The position numbers and the translations under genes were made by a program. The notes beneath the pieces are model-generated. The model did no database searches. It was not told the origin of the DNA and saw only the letters and a program-made list of their open reading frames with translations. This document shows, piece after piece, positions 40,589-47,441 of a DNA stretch of 49,011 bases. The stretch lies in the NCBI GenBank assembly GCA_903930145.1, contig CAIYXP010000461.1:1-49011 (forward strand), written 5' to 3'. The DNA comes from an uncultured Methylococcaceae bacterium. Its GTDB lineage: Bacteria > Pseudomonadota > Gammaproteobacteria > Methylococcales > Methylococcaceae. How positions within the stretch are numbered: the first letter of the stretch is position 1; each line of letters opens with the position of its first letter.

Positions 40589-41131
40589 TCAAACCATCCT
40601 CCGCAACACATCCGCCTTGTCAACATACCGGTGCTTGACGACGGCGGTGACATGTACGGCGACGAGGCCGAGCAAGGTGTAAGCCAGCACAGTGTGGATC
40701 AAACCCGGTGTCGTGCCGATGTCTTCGATGGTGGGGAACAGCTTGGGCAAGGGTATCCCGAACAGCTTCACCGGCTTGCCGTGAAAGTTTGAATCCGCCC
40801 AGCCGACAATCGGCGTGGCAATCATCAGCGCATATAATCCACGATGCCCCCAGTGGGCAAGCTTCGCTTCCCAGTCTTGCAAGCTAGCGGGCAGGGCGGG
40901 CAGCGCCGAACGCCAGCGTACCCGCAACCGGGCGATAAGCAGAATGATCGCAATCACGCCGAAGGATTTGTGCAAGCCGAACAAGTCGGCCCGCAACGGG
41001 TCGGTCTTGTCCAAGTCCACCATGATCGGGCCAGTGATGAACAGCACGGTAAATCCTGCAACGGCCAGCCAATGCAGGATGCGCAAGGGGAAAGGGTATT
41101 TTTCGGGGGTTTCAGGGGTGGGGTTGTTCAT
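40589..41131 (-). CDS. Cytochrome b561-family di-haem membrane protein
   Basis: A 180-residue inner-membrane protein with four helices. PFPLRILHWLAVAGFTVLFI carries the first haem-ligand His (H20), FGLHKSFGVIAIILLIARLR the second (H54), and LIHTVLAYTLLGLVAVHVTA VVKH the paired His of helix 4. This is the YodB/YceJ-type cytochrome b561, which passes electrons between quinol and periplasmic partners. GGAG lies seven bases before ATG 41131; the upstream in-frame TTG overlaps that site. It converges with the HicB-like gene. Confidence 0.85.
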   Translation of the reverse strand: MNNPTPETPEKYPFPLRILHWLAVAGFTVLFITGPIMVDLDKTDPLRADLFGLHKSFGVIAIILLIARLRVRWRSALPALPASLQDWEAKLAHWGHRGLYALMIATPIVGWADSNFHGKPVKLFGIPLPKLFPTIEDIGTTPGLIHTVLAYTLLGLVAVHVTAVVKHRYVDKADVLRRMV

Positions 41132-41204
41132 ATTTATCTCCAAAGTTTTGGATGTTATAAGTTACCAGCGCGGAGCATCTTGGTCATTCGTTGAGGCTAG
41201 AAAT

Positions 41205-41252
41205 TGGAGTGTCAAGGCTTGCCTTGACGGGCAAAGCAAGCTTTGCCAATCC
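41205..41252. repeat. GTCAAAGC palindrome family, copy near cytochrome b561
   Basis: GGAGTGTCAAGGCTTGCCTT, GACGGGCAAAGCAAGCTTTG, CCAATCC: same organisation as the copy at 6027. The following 90 bases hold another dispersed fragment (GGAGCAAAGCGGAATACGGG ... GCTGCGCCTCGTCCGGGCTA). Confidence 0.7.
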
Positions 41253-41354
41253 AAGAGCATGGTAACCCGTATGGAGCAAAGCGGAATACGGGCATAGCAG
41301 GGCTTACTTCATCCCCGTACTACGCTGCGCCTCGTCCGGGCTACAACCGCGCTG

Positions 41355-42155
41355 TCAAGCCAAAGCGAATTTCAAGCCTATTCCCAGCAGCAAGGAAGCT
41401 AGGATTGGCCGCAACACCTTGTCAGACACTCGCGCACTTAAATGGCTTCCAATATAAATACCCGGCAAGGAACCCACCAACAACGCGGCAAGCAAGGCAA
41501 AGTTGACATTGCCCATGTGCCAATAACCCAAACCGGCCAATGCCGTGAGCGGGACGGCATGGGCGAGGTCGGTGCCGACGATGCGCACCGTCGCCAAACG
41601 GGGATAGAGGAACAACAAGGCAATCGTGCCGATGGCACCCGCTCCTACTGATGACAGCGTGACCAACACGCCCACCCCCGCGCCAGTGGCAACGGTGACG
41701 GGCACCCGCCATGAGCCAATCCAATCCGGCTTGCTTTCCCTTATAACAGCGTTTTGTCGCTGCAAGTGGTCATAATAAAACATCGCCGCGCCGGTCAGCA
41801 CAGAAGCGATGCCAATCACTGCGGTGATCAGGGAGCGTTCGACTTGGATGTGCTCCAACAGATAAAGGACCGCCAGCGCGGAGGGAATGCTTCCCGAGGC
41901 CAACAGCACGACGATGCGCCACTCGACCGAACCATGTCCGCCGTGATGAACCCAAACCCCTTTGCTCTTGGTGATGGCGGCAAACAGCAAATCCGTGCCA
42001 ACGGCAACTTTTGGGTCGAAGCCGAACACGAACACCAATAAAGGCGTCATCAACGATCCGCCGCCGATGCCGGTCATGCCGACCAATGCGCCCACCAACA
42101 GGCCAGACAAGGCATATAGCGGAGCCGTCAAAGGGGAAATTAAAGTATGATCCAT
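41355..42155 (-). CDS. TauE/SafE-family sulfite/organosulfonate permease-like protein
   Basis: A 266-residue membrane protein with about eight helices and the two half-repeats of TauE/SafE: ALSGLLVGALVGMTGIGGGS, LMTPLLVFVFGFDPKVAVGT, DLLFAAITKSKGVWVHHGG in the N-half, and GVLVTLSSVGAGAIGTIALL, YPRLATVRIVGTDLAHAVPL, TALAGLGYWHMGN in the C-half. Members export sulfite, sulfoacetate or taurine-derived products, or import sulfonates. It is on the same strand as the cytochrome b561 gene but 223 bases upstream of it with repeats between, so co-transcription is uncertain. It fits the sulfur theme of the region. Confidence 0.85.
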   Translation of the reverse strand: MDHTLISPLTAPLYALSGLLVGALVGMTGIGGGSLMTPLLVFVFGFDPKVAVGTDLLFAAITKSKGVWVHHGGHGSVEWRIVVLLASGSIPSALAVLYLLEHIQVERSLITAVIGIASVLTGAAMFYYDHLQRQNAVIRESKPDWIGSWRVPVTVATGAGVGVLVTLSSVGAGAIGTIALLFLYPRLATVRIVGTDLAHAVPLTALAGLGYWHMGNVNFALLAALLVGSLPGIYIGSHLSARVSDKVLRPILASLLLGIGLKFALA

Positions 42156-42172
42156 GGGATAATCCGGGGGTT

Positions 42173-42373
42173 ATGACTCAGTTAGGCGAAGGCTTGGATG
42201 GGGCTTGCGTAATGTGGGGTGATACCGATTCAAAAAAATGTGCCGCTGATCCGAAGCACCCAATCTTCGGGGCGGCACACAAAGCAACGGTGTACCCATT
42301 CCGTATAATCAATTCCAGTGCCAACCTAGGAGGGTCTACATATCAATGGGTTGCTCAATATTGGCGTGGATAG
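42173..42373 (+). CDS. Small hypothetical frame, possible gene remnant
   Basis: A 66-codon frame from ATG 42173: TQLGEGLDGACVMWGDTDSK, KCAADPKHPIFGAAHKATVY, PFRIINSSANLGGSTYQWVA QYWRG. Codon use looks protein-like and it has two cysteines, but no family, export signal or strong ribosome-binding site is visible, so it may be the end of a lost gene. Confidence 0.3.
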   Translation: MTQLGEGLDGACVMWGDTDSKKCAADPKHPIFGAAHKATVYPFRIINSSANLGGSTYQWVAQYWRG

Positions 42374-42438
42374 GGTGCTTTCACACCAACACAACTGATT
42401 GCATTCTGTTGCCAGATGAGCAGCATCCAAATTTGTGA

Positions 42439-42579
42439 ATGACAGACCCAACAACACCGAAGCGGGTAATTTTTTATGCCAAGGAAAACGGCAAGGAACC
42501 TTTTACTGAATGGCTCTATGGCTTGCGGGATGTGATAGGGCGAAAACGCATCCTTTTGGAAAGATTATCTAAGTCATGA
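42439..42579 (+). pseudogene. Truncated RelE/HigB-like toxin remnant
   Basis: A 46-codon frame: TPKRVIFYAKENGKEPFTEW, LYGLRDVIGRKRILLERLSK S. It matches the first half of HigB/Gp49-like toxins (VIxYxxxxGxxPFxEWLxxLxDxxxRxxIxxRLxRL) and stops before the catalytic strands. Its stop overlaps the antitoxin ATG (ATGA), so the intact ancestor was a coupled toxin-antitoxin pair from which the toxin's second half has been deleted. Confidence 0.6.
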
Positions 42580-42893
42580 GTAACTACAGAACCATCGGCG
42601 AAGTTGAAGAGCAATATCTCCGCGACCATCCCAATGAGATAGACGATTACATTACCATTTTATTTGATGAATACGCCGAAAGTGGAGATACCGCCTCCTT
42701 GCTCGCATCCCTGCAAGTGGTAAGCCGCGTCAAAGGGATAGGCCAAATACCCGAAGTTTCCGATTTAGGTCAAAAGGGGACTCTTACGGAAAACAGTAAC
42801 CCACCATTCAGCAGCGTAAACGCGATGATACATGCGATGGGTTATCGACTAATTGCACAAAAACTGTCCGAGTCGGCACATTCTCATAAATGA
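42576..42893 (+). CDS. HigA-like antitoxin, internally altered
   Basis: A 105-residue protein: NYRTIGEVEEQYLRDHPNEI, DDYITILFDEYAESGDTASL, LASLQVVSRVKGIGQIPEVS and NPPFSSVNAMIHAMGYRLIA. The first and last parts match addiction-module antidotes of the HigA type. The central helix-turn-helix (usually IAEETGLSREGLYKALSExG) is shortened to DLGQKGTLTENSN, so DNA binding may be lost. It is coupled to the truncated toxin upstream. A functional but divergent regulator is the alternative. Confidence 0.6.
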   Translation: MSNYRTIGEVEEQYLRDHPNEIDDYITILFDEYAESGDTASLLASLQVVSRVKGIGQIPEVSDLGQKGTLTENSNPPFSSVNAMIHAMGYRLIAQKLSESAHSHK

Positions 42894-42925
42894 CTTGGTT
42901 TAAAAATGGCCTTTTGCTTGTACTC

Positions 42926-43006
42926 ATTACGTTTTGTGCCATATAGGATGCTGTGACTTCGCACAAAACCTTAGCGGCGGGGTTGCAAACCCCGCCTCGC
43001 TTCGTT
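42926..43006. repeat. Two-hairpin REP-like repeat, copy e (reverse orientation)
   Basis: ATTACGTTTTGTGCCATATA, GGATGCTGTGACTTCGCACA, AAACCTTAGCGGCGGGGTTG, CAAACCCCGCCTCGCTTCG. Linker and first hairpin are present in the orientation opposite to copies a, b and d. Confidence 0.75.
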
Positions 43007-43077
43007 GGACGCATCGCTTTAACACTGCGCCCGACATTCCGGCTTGCTGCCCGACTCCCCAAAGGCTGAGCCTATCG

Positions 43078-43172
43078 GCGCAGAGCTTGCGCCCCAGGCC
43101 CGATGCTTGCGCCCGTCGGCGCAACGACTGCGCCCGACTACGCAATGATTTTGCCCGGGAAAAAAAGGCTAC
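43078..43172. repeat. Degenerate 21-bp tandem repeat
   Basis: Adjacent 21-bp units such as CCCGATGCTTGCGCCCGTCG G, CGCAACGACTGCGCCCGACT A and CGCAATGATTTTGCCCGGGA A recur with the core TGCGCCC. Less regular relatives extend to about 43250. Long frames stay open on both strands because the unit is a multiple of three; no gene is called in 42894-43503. Confidence 0.65.
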
Positions 43173-43299
43173 GCCTTGCGGCCCAATGATTGCGCCCAAT
43201 TCCTTAAAGGCTGCGCCCGTGTCCACAAGGTCTGCGCTACGCTCACCAAGCATGGAAAATCCATTCCTAAGCCTCAAAGCCATCAACTCAAGCACGGAT

Positions 43300-43369
43300 G
43301 GAGTGCAAGGCTTGCCTTGCGGTGATTCGCAACGACTTGTCAGTATCAACAAGGCAAGCCTTGCACTCC
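43300..43369. repeat. GGAGTGCAAGGC palindrome (GTCAAAGC-family relative)
   Basis: GGAGTGCAAGGCTTGCCTTG at the left and CAAGGCAAGCCTTGCACTCC at the right are exact inverted 20-bp arms around 30 bases. Same plan as the 6027 and 41205 copies. Confidence 0.8.
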
Positions 43370-43430
43370 AAGAGCAGGTAAGTTCAAACTCTTAACCTAA
43401 TGGCAGTGACACCGGAGCGTGGGAACAATC

Positions 43431-43493
43431 AAAATGCTGTGACTTCGCACAAAACGTTAGCGGCGGGGTTGCAAACCCCGCCGCGCTTCGGGT
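43431..43493. repeat. Two-hairpin REP-like repeat, copy f (half unit)
   Basis: AAAATGCTGTGACTTCGCAC, AAAACGTTAGCGGCGGGGTT, GCAAACCCCGCCGCGCTTCG. It ends ten bases before the stop of the DUF3883 gene. Confidence 0.8.
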
Positions 43494-43503
43494 TTTAGGT
43501 TAG

Positions 43504-44436
43504 CTACTTATGTATTGCTTCCCATGCAAAAGGATTTAATTCAAACTCTTCTATGACTTGTTTCTCTGTCATAAGCGAGGCTTGAGGCTCATTCAATGCA
43601 TCAGTTACTATCAGAAGCCGCCATTTTGGATTAGACATATATTGCTTCTCGTTGCGAGACATAAAAAAATGCATCGTCTCATTGCTTGTGCCTTTAACTT
43701 CAACATGCAACTCATTAGGCGGATAATTTCGTGTAGCAAGAAGATCATAACCACAATTATCTTTTTGCCTATCAGTAACTTTATATTTTTTTGACTGTAG
43801 AAATTTCTTAGCTTTTTCGATGGATGCCTTTTCTACTTTATCTCGGTGTTCTTGGTCAGGAAACTTAAACGAGGGATTTGCTGTTACAATACTTTCTTTT
43901 TTTGACTTAACAATTTTTTCTGCAAGCAAGGCAAGTTCTTTCCTCCAAGTGTCATCTTTAACGTTGTTCCCTCTGGCATATATTATAGGAGTTCTTTTGA
44001 AATGATCGCCTAGGACGGTTATATTTCTATCTAATTTCGGGATCAGGTAGCCTTCATCTGAGCTTACGCAATATATATAATTATTACCATCAACATCAGT
44101 TTCAAAGTCGTTGTTAGACTTGTATTCTGGTCTATCAGTATAATTTATTTCAAAAGTTGCATTATCGTACCAACCTACAACAGTTAGAGGGCCATTTCCA
44201 TTGTGAGCCGCGACGAAAATTACTAACCATTTATCATTATCTATTGGTTGTGGTGGACGGTGATTGGAACCGATTGGAGGAAGGTAGCCGTAATAACGAT
44301 TGTCATGGGCTTTTAAAAAGTTGAAGCGTTCATATGCTTCTTTATATTCAGAAATATATGAATGCCTTCCTACAACAGGGTCGCCTTGGTAATTTTCTGA
44401 CCACCCCGTTTTAACAAATGCTATTCGGTTTCTCAT
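43504..44436 (-). CDS. DUF3883 (PD-(D/E)XK nuclease-like) protein
   Basis: A 310-residue AT-rich gene. The C-terminal 110 residues (about 200-310) read VEKASIEKAKKFLQSKKYKV, TDRQKDNCGYDLLATRNYPP, NELHVEVKGTSNETMHFFMS, RNEKQYMSNPKWRLLIVTDA. GYD231L and E246-V-K248 supply the D...ExK residues of the PD-(D/E)XK nuclease fold, as in DUF3883/NO VEIN domains, often found in restriction or defence contexts. The N-terminal 190 residues hold strand-rich sequence with WLVIFVAAHNGNGPLTVVGW that I do not recognise; it could be a specificity or sensor domain. Stand-alone, flanked by REP-like repeats on both sides. Nuclease activity is inferred, not shown. Confidence 0.7.
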   Translation of the reverse strand: MRNRIAFVKTGWSENYQGDPVVGRHSYISEYKEAYERFNFLKAHDNRYYGYLPPIGSNHRPPQPIDNDKWLVIFVAAHNGNGPLTVVGWYDNATFEINYTDRPEYKSNNDFETDVDGNNYIYCVSSDEGYLIPKLDRNITVLGDHFKRTPIIYARGNNVKDDTWRKELALLAEKIVKSKKESIVTANPSFKFPDQEHRDKVEKASIEKAKKFLQSKKYKVTDRQKDNCGYDLLATRNYPPNELHVEVKGTSNETMHFFMSRNEKQYMSNPKWRLLIVTDALNEPQASLMTEKQVIEEFELNPFAWEAIHK

Positions 44437-44539
44437 TTTGTTTAGTTTTGTTGATATTCACAAACAATATTTTTTTGAAGACTGACCATTTTCTGACCAA
44501 CCTTCCCTAAAAGATAGCAGGCGAGGCTTTTACTGCCAA

Positions 44540-44644
44540 AGCCGGACGGGATTGGTAATCCCGTCCGTAACGTTTCATGCCATATCGGATGCTGTGACAT
44601 CACACAAAACGTAAGCAGCAGGGTTACAAATCCTGCCGCACTTC
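44540..44644. repeat. Two-hairpin REP-like repeat, copy g (full unit, overlaps a gene end)
   Basis: GCCGGACGGGATTGGTAATC, CCGTCCGTAACGTTTCATGC, CATATCGGATGCTGTGACAT, CACACAAAACGTAAGCAGCA, GGGTTACAAATCCTGCCGCA, CTTCG. Both hairpins are present, in reverse orientation to copies b and d. Its right hairpin supplies the stop codon of the antitoxin gene at 44624. Confidence 0.8.
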
Positions 44645-45016
44645 GAGTTCATCGAACAATTCCTGAACCGAACCAAATTGCGGCAAATTGCCTTGGTCGG
44701 CTTCTTCCATCGCGGCATTGGGCGCTTTGACCTCGAAAGGCAAGCCGTCCTGGGCAACCACTTGGCTGAAAACAGGCTCATCCCCTTCCTTCGGCAACTC
44801 GCCTCCCTGACGGGTTAGGATAGCCCGAAAAGCCTCAAAATCGGCGCGTTCTTTGCGTTCCGCGAAATAGGCCGCCGTGTTCATTGCCGACAATTTTTCC
44901 GCAACCGCAGTGGCGACGAACTGATTCAGGCTAACACCTTCTTCTTTTGCGAGTTTTTCAGCAGCCGCTTTGACCGAGGTGGGTAGGCGGAGTGGATAGG
45001 TACTGGTGTTGCTCAT
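44624..45016 (-). CDS. Ribbon-helix-helix-type antitoxin, C-terminus formed by a repeat
   Basis: A 130-residue protein. The N-terminal YPLRLPTSVKAAAEKLAKEE, GVSLNQFVATAVAEKLSAM is a ribbon-helix-helix DNA-binding domain of the toxin-antitoxin type. A charged middle follows. The last codons (EVRQDL and TAA) are encoded by the first hairpin of repeat copy g, so the original C-terminus has been replaced or extended by repeat DNA. Its ATG overlaps the toxin stop by four bases (ATGA), so it is the downstream partner of the PIN toxin. Confidence 0.7.
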   Translation of the reverse strand: MSNTSTYPLRLPTSVKAAAEKLAKEEGVSLNQFVATAVAEKLSAMNTAAYFAERKERADFEAFRAILTRQGGELPKEGDEPVFSQVVAQDGLPFEVKAPNAAMEEADQGNLPQFGSVQELFDELEVRQDL

Positions 45017-45435
45017 TGCGATAACCTCTTTAATGCATCGCTGGGTCTTAGAATTTCAATGCCGAAGCTTTCGGGCGTAGCGCCGTAGTCGCGCACGTTG
45101 AAGGTGACGATGGCATCCGCTTGACCGTTCACCGCCGCCTCCAAAACCATCTCATCTGATGGATCGCGCAAACGTGGACGCCATAGGAAATGAGTTTCGA
45201 CGGGTTCCACGAGTGCCGCTAGGCCATCAAGAAATTGGCTGACTTCAGTTTCGCTCAAATTTGCCGCCAAACGGTGTTCCGCCCTGCTGCAAGTGGCTTC
45301 GTATTCGATAAACAGGGGAACATTTGCCACGATGAAAAAACGCCGATCCAACGCGGCGAGCAATAATGCAGCCGAAGCACCCAAAGGGCTGCGCATGGCA
45401 GCTACGACGACATCGGTATCAAGGACATATCTCAT
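45013..45435 (-). CDS. PIN-domain toxin (VapC-like)
   Basis: A 140-residue protein, RYVLDTDVVVAAMRSPLGAS (D6) at the start, NVPLFIEYEATCSR (E43/E45), DPSDEMVLEAAVNGQADAIV (D112, E113 region) and TFNVRDYG (D132). These are the four acidic positions of the PIN RNase fold in the family 'putative toxin-antitoxin system toxin component'. It is intact in length and residues, unlike the other PIN genes here. It precedes and overlaps the ribbon-helix-helix gene, which presumably blocks it. The operator/promoter should lie in 45436-45550. Confidence 0.8.
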   Translation of the reverse strand: MRYVLDTDVVVAAMRSPLGASAALLLAALDRRFFIVANVPLFIEYEATCSRAEHRLAANLSETEVSQFLDGLAALVEPVETHFLWRPRLRDPSDEMVLEAAVNGQADAIVTFNVRDYGATPESFGIEILRPSDALKRLSQ

Positions 45436-45550
45436 GAGTATAGTAATATCACATCATAGGTGATATCGCTATATTATTTTTGCAGATGGACAAAAAATCC
45501 AAGACTGCATTCCCAATCAGGCGACTGGGAACGCGAAAAACGAGCAGAAA

Positions 45551-47368
45551 TCACCCCTTAGGATAATACCAAATCGGCGATGACCAGCCGCGCTCTTGAA
45601 TGATGGCCGGGGCGTTGTCGGGGATGGGCGCACCGGCCTTGGCGGCTAGGATCGTGGACCAGCGCGGGGTGGGGATTTCCAACACGCGCAGATAATAAAC
45701 CGCCGGCACTGACGGGTCGAATTCCGGGTCTTCCCAGACCGCGCTGAGTTCGGCATCGCCGATGGAATTGGAATAGCTTGCGGTTTTCAGGTTCACGGTA
45801 TTGCCGACTGGCGGCACTAGGCCCGTCGCAGGGTCACGCTTTCTGCCGTCGGACAATGCCACGTCGAAAATCTTTTCTTGGTATTTGCCGTCTTTGGTCC
45901 ACAGTTTGATGACTTGCAAGCGGTCCAGATTGCCGGAGTCCGGGTCTTTCAAGCCCCAAGCGACAAAGCGCGGGGCTTTGGCGGTGGTCGGCTTGGTCGG
46001 CAAATCGCCGCCCATGCTGACACCTTGGCTGTAGGCGGTTTGCACCCAGTTATCGGCTTTCACCAATTGGCGGTCATAGTCCCAACCGCCGAAGAAACGA
46101 AACTTTAACCGCGAACCAGACGTGGCGAAGACCTCTTTGCGGCGTAGCGCGTCATAAATGCCTTCGCGGGTATTCTCTTCGGCCCATACTCCTGCCAAAC
46201 CGCCGGAACCGGTGCGCAGGGGTGAAATGGTGGATAGCAGGCCATTTTTCAGGATATTGTCAGGATTGTTGGACTCGCCCAAATGGGTCGGGTCCACGCC
46301 GCCGATATAGCCGCCGTAACTGTTTTCCGCCCCGGTGGACAAACCGTTGTGGAAGTCGGTCGAGCCAATCACTCCAAATTGGTAAGGATTGGTTCCGGTT
46401 TGGGTTTTAATCACCAAGCCTTTGCCTAATGCATCGCGGACATAACTGCCCTGCGGTTCGCTTTTCTGAGCGCCGGTCAACAAGGTGTCAAAGATTTCAA
46501 AATTGGCGAACTCGTCGTTGCCGGACAAGGACGGGTGAGTGTCCGAACTGCCTTTGTTCTGGGTGATTTCGCTGATCGGCTCGTTCAACACCCGTTGCTG
46601 GGCATAGGCTTCGTCTATCGGCTTGCCCTGGCTGTCATTCCAACTGTACATCAAGCCGTTGCTGGCGTTGGCATTGTGCGGAATCGCCAAGCCTTCTTGG
46701 CCTTGTTTGCGGATATTGTTCAAAAATGCCCACAAATCTTCTGGATTGCGCGATTCATACGAACTGAACGGGCGATCCGGCACATTGTTTCCCCGGAAGA
46801 TCACATTGCGATGTAGATTTTGGTTATCGGGGTGAGAGGTCCATTCATAACCAATCAAAGTCGTAAACTTGCCGGGTTGGTAATGCTGGTTCGCCGCGTC
46901 GATCAACCGTTCCCAAGTGGATTTGGCTATCGCCTTGCGATCCACGCCGGGCAGTTCGGTGCCAGTTTTGAAATAGGGGAAAATCAATTCCCACACTTTG
47001 ATGTCACCCTTGCCGACTTTACGCAAAGCTTGGCCCAGTTCGGTCTTGGAAAACTCGCTGTTGGGGTCGTCTAAAGTGTTAAACACGCCGAGATTCTCCG
47101 AATGATCCGTCACTGCTTGGAAATCCAGCGGCACGTCGCGCTTGGCTGGCTTGCCCAGATAATCCACGGTTTCGCCCCGCGCAAACCGATAGGCTTGCTC
47201 TGGTGTGGTCGTCGTGCCGAACATGATGTACGCATCGAAGGACAAGGTGGTGTGCGTGTGCAAGTCCCCGTAATAGGCATTGCGCAAGGGATTGGGTGCG
47301 GCTTGCGAACTTGCCGCATGGAGCAAGGCCAGCACGGCAAATGAGATGAGTTTGTTTTGATAAGCCAT
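45551..47368 (-). CDS. DUF3604 domain-containing secreted protein
   Basis: A 605-residue exported protein. Signal peptide NKLISFAVLALLHAASSQA-A; then NAYYGDLHTHTTLSFDAYIM, whose DLHTHT is a PHP-type metal-binding motif; LDFQAVTDHSENLG, LIGYEWTSHPDNQN, NVIFRGNNVPDRPFSSYESR, VIGSTDFHNG and GLAGVWAEENTREGIYDALR are the conserved DUF3604 blocks. The family resembles PHP-type metallohydrolases; the substrate is unknown. Members often sit near sulfatases and other periplasmic hydrolases, as here. It is 73 bases downstream of HupE/UreJ on the same strand, with a palindrome between that may weaken read-through. Confidence 0.85.
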   Translation of the reverse strand: MAYQNKLISFAVLALLHAASSQAAPNPLRNAYYGDLHTHTTLSFDAYIMFGTTTTPEQAYRFARGETVDYLGKPAKRDVPLDFQAVTDHSENLGVFNTLDDPNSEFSKTELGQALRKVGKGDIKVWELIFPYFKTGTELPGVDRKAIAKSTWERLIDAANQHYQPGKFTTLIGYEWTSHPDNQNLHRNVIFRGNNVPDRPFSSYESRNPEDLWAFLNNIRKQGQEGLAIPHNANASNGLMYSWNDSQGKPIDEAYAQQRVLNEPISEITQNKGSSDTHPSLSGNDEFANFEIFDTLLTGAQKSEPQGSYVRDALGKGLVIKTQTGTNPYQFGVIGSTDFHNGLSTGAENSYGGYIGGVDPTHLGESNNPDNILKNGLLSTISPLRTGSGGLAGVWAEENTREGIYDALRRKEVFATSGSRLKFRFFGGWDYDRQLVKADNWVQTAYSQGVSMGGDLPTKPTTAKAPRFVAWGLKDPDSGNLDRLQVIKLWTKDGKYQEKIFDVALSDGRKRDPATGLVPPVGNTVNLKTASYSNSIGDAELSAVWEDPEFDPSVPAVYYLRVLEIPTPRWSTILAAKAGAPIPDNAPAIIQERGWSSPIWYYPKG

Positions 47369-47403
47369 GATGACTCTCCTAGATTTTGGGTATGATGATT
47401 AGA

Positions 47404-47430
47404 CCGACTCGGTTTTGAAAACCGAGTCGG
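47404..47430. terminator. CCGACTCGG palindrome, copy 4 (terminator candidate)
   Basis: CCGACTCGGTTTT and AAAACCGAGTCGG are inverted arms around one G. It lies between the stop of the HupE/UreJ gene and the start of the DUF3604 gene, both on the minus strand. Confidence 0.75.
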
Positions 47431-47441
47431 CCTGGAATTGC

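Noticed and set aside
42934-43395. Arg/Ala-rich 153-codon plus-strand frame
   Set aside because: Built from REP-like and 21-bp tandem repeats; the complementary strand is open over the same stretch.
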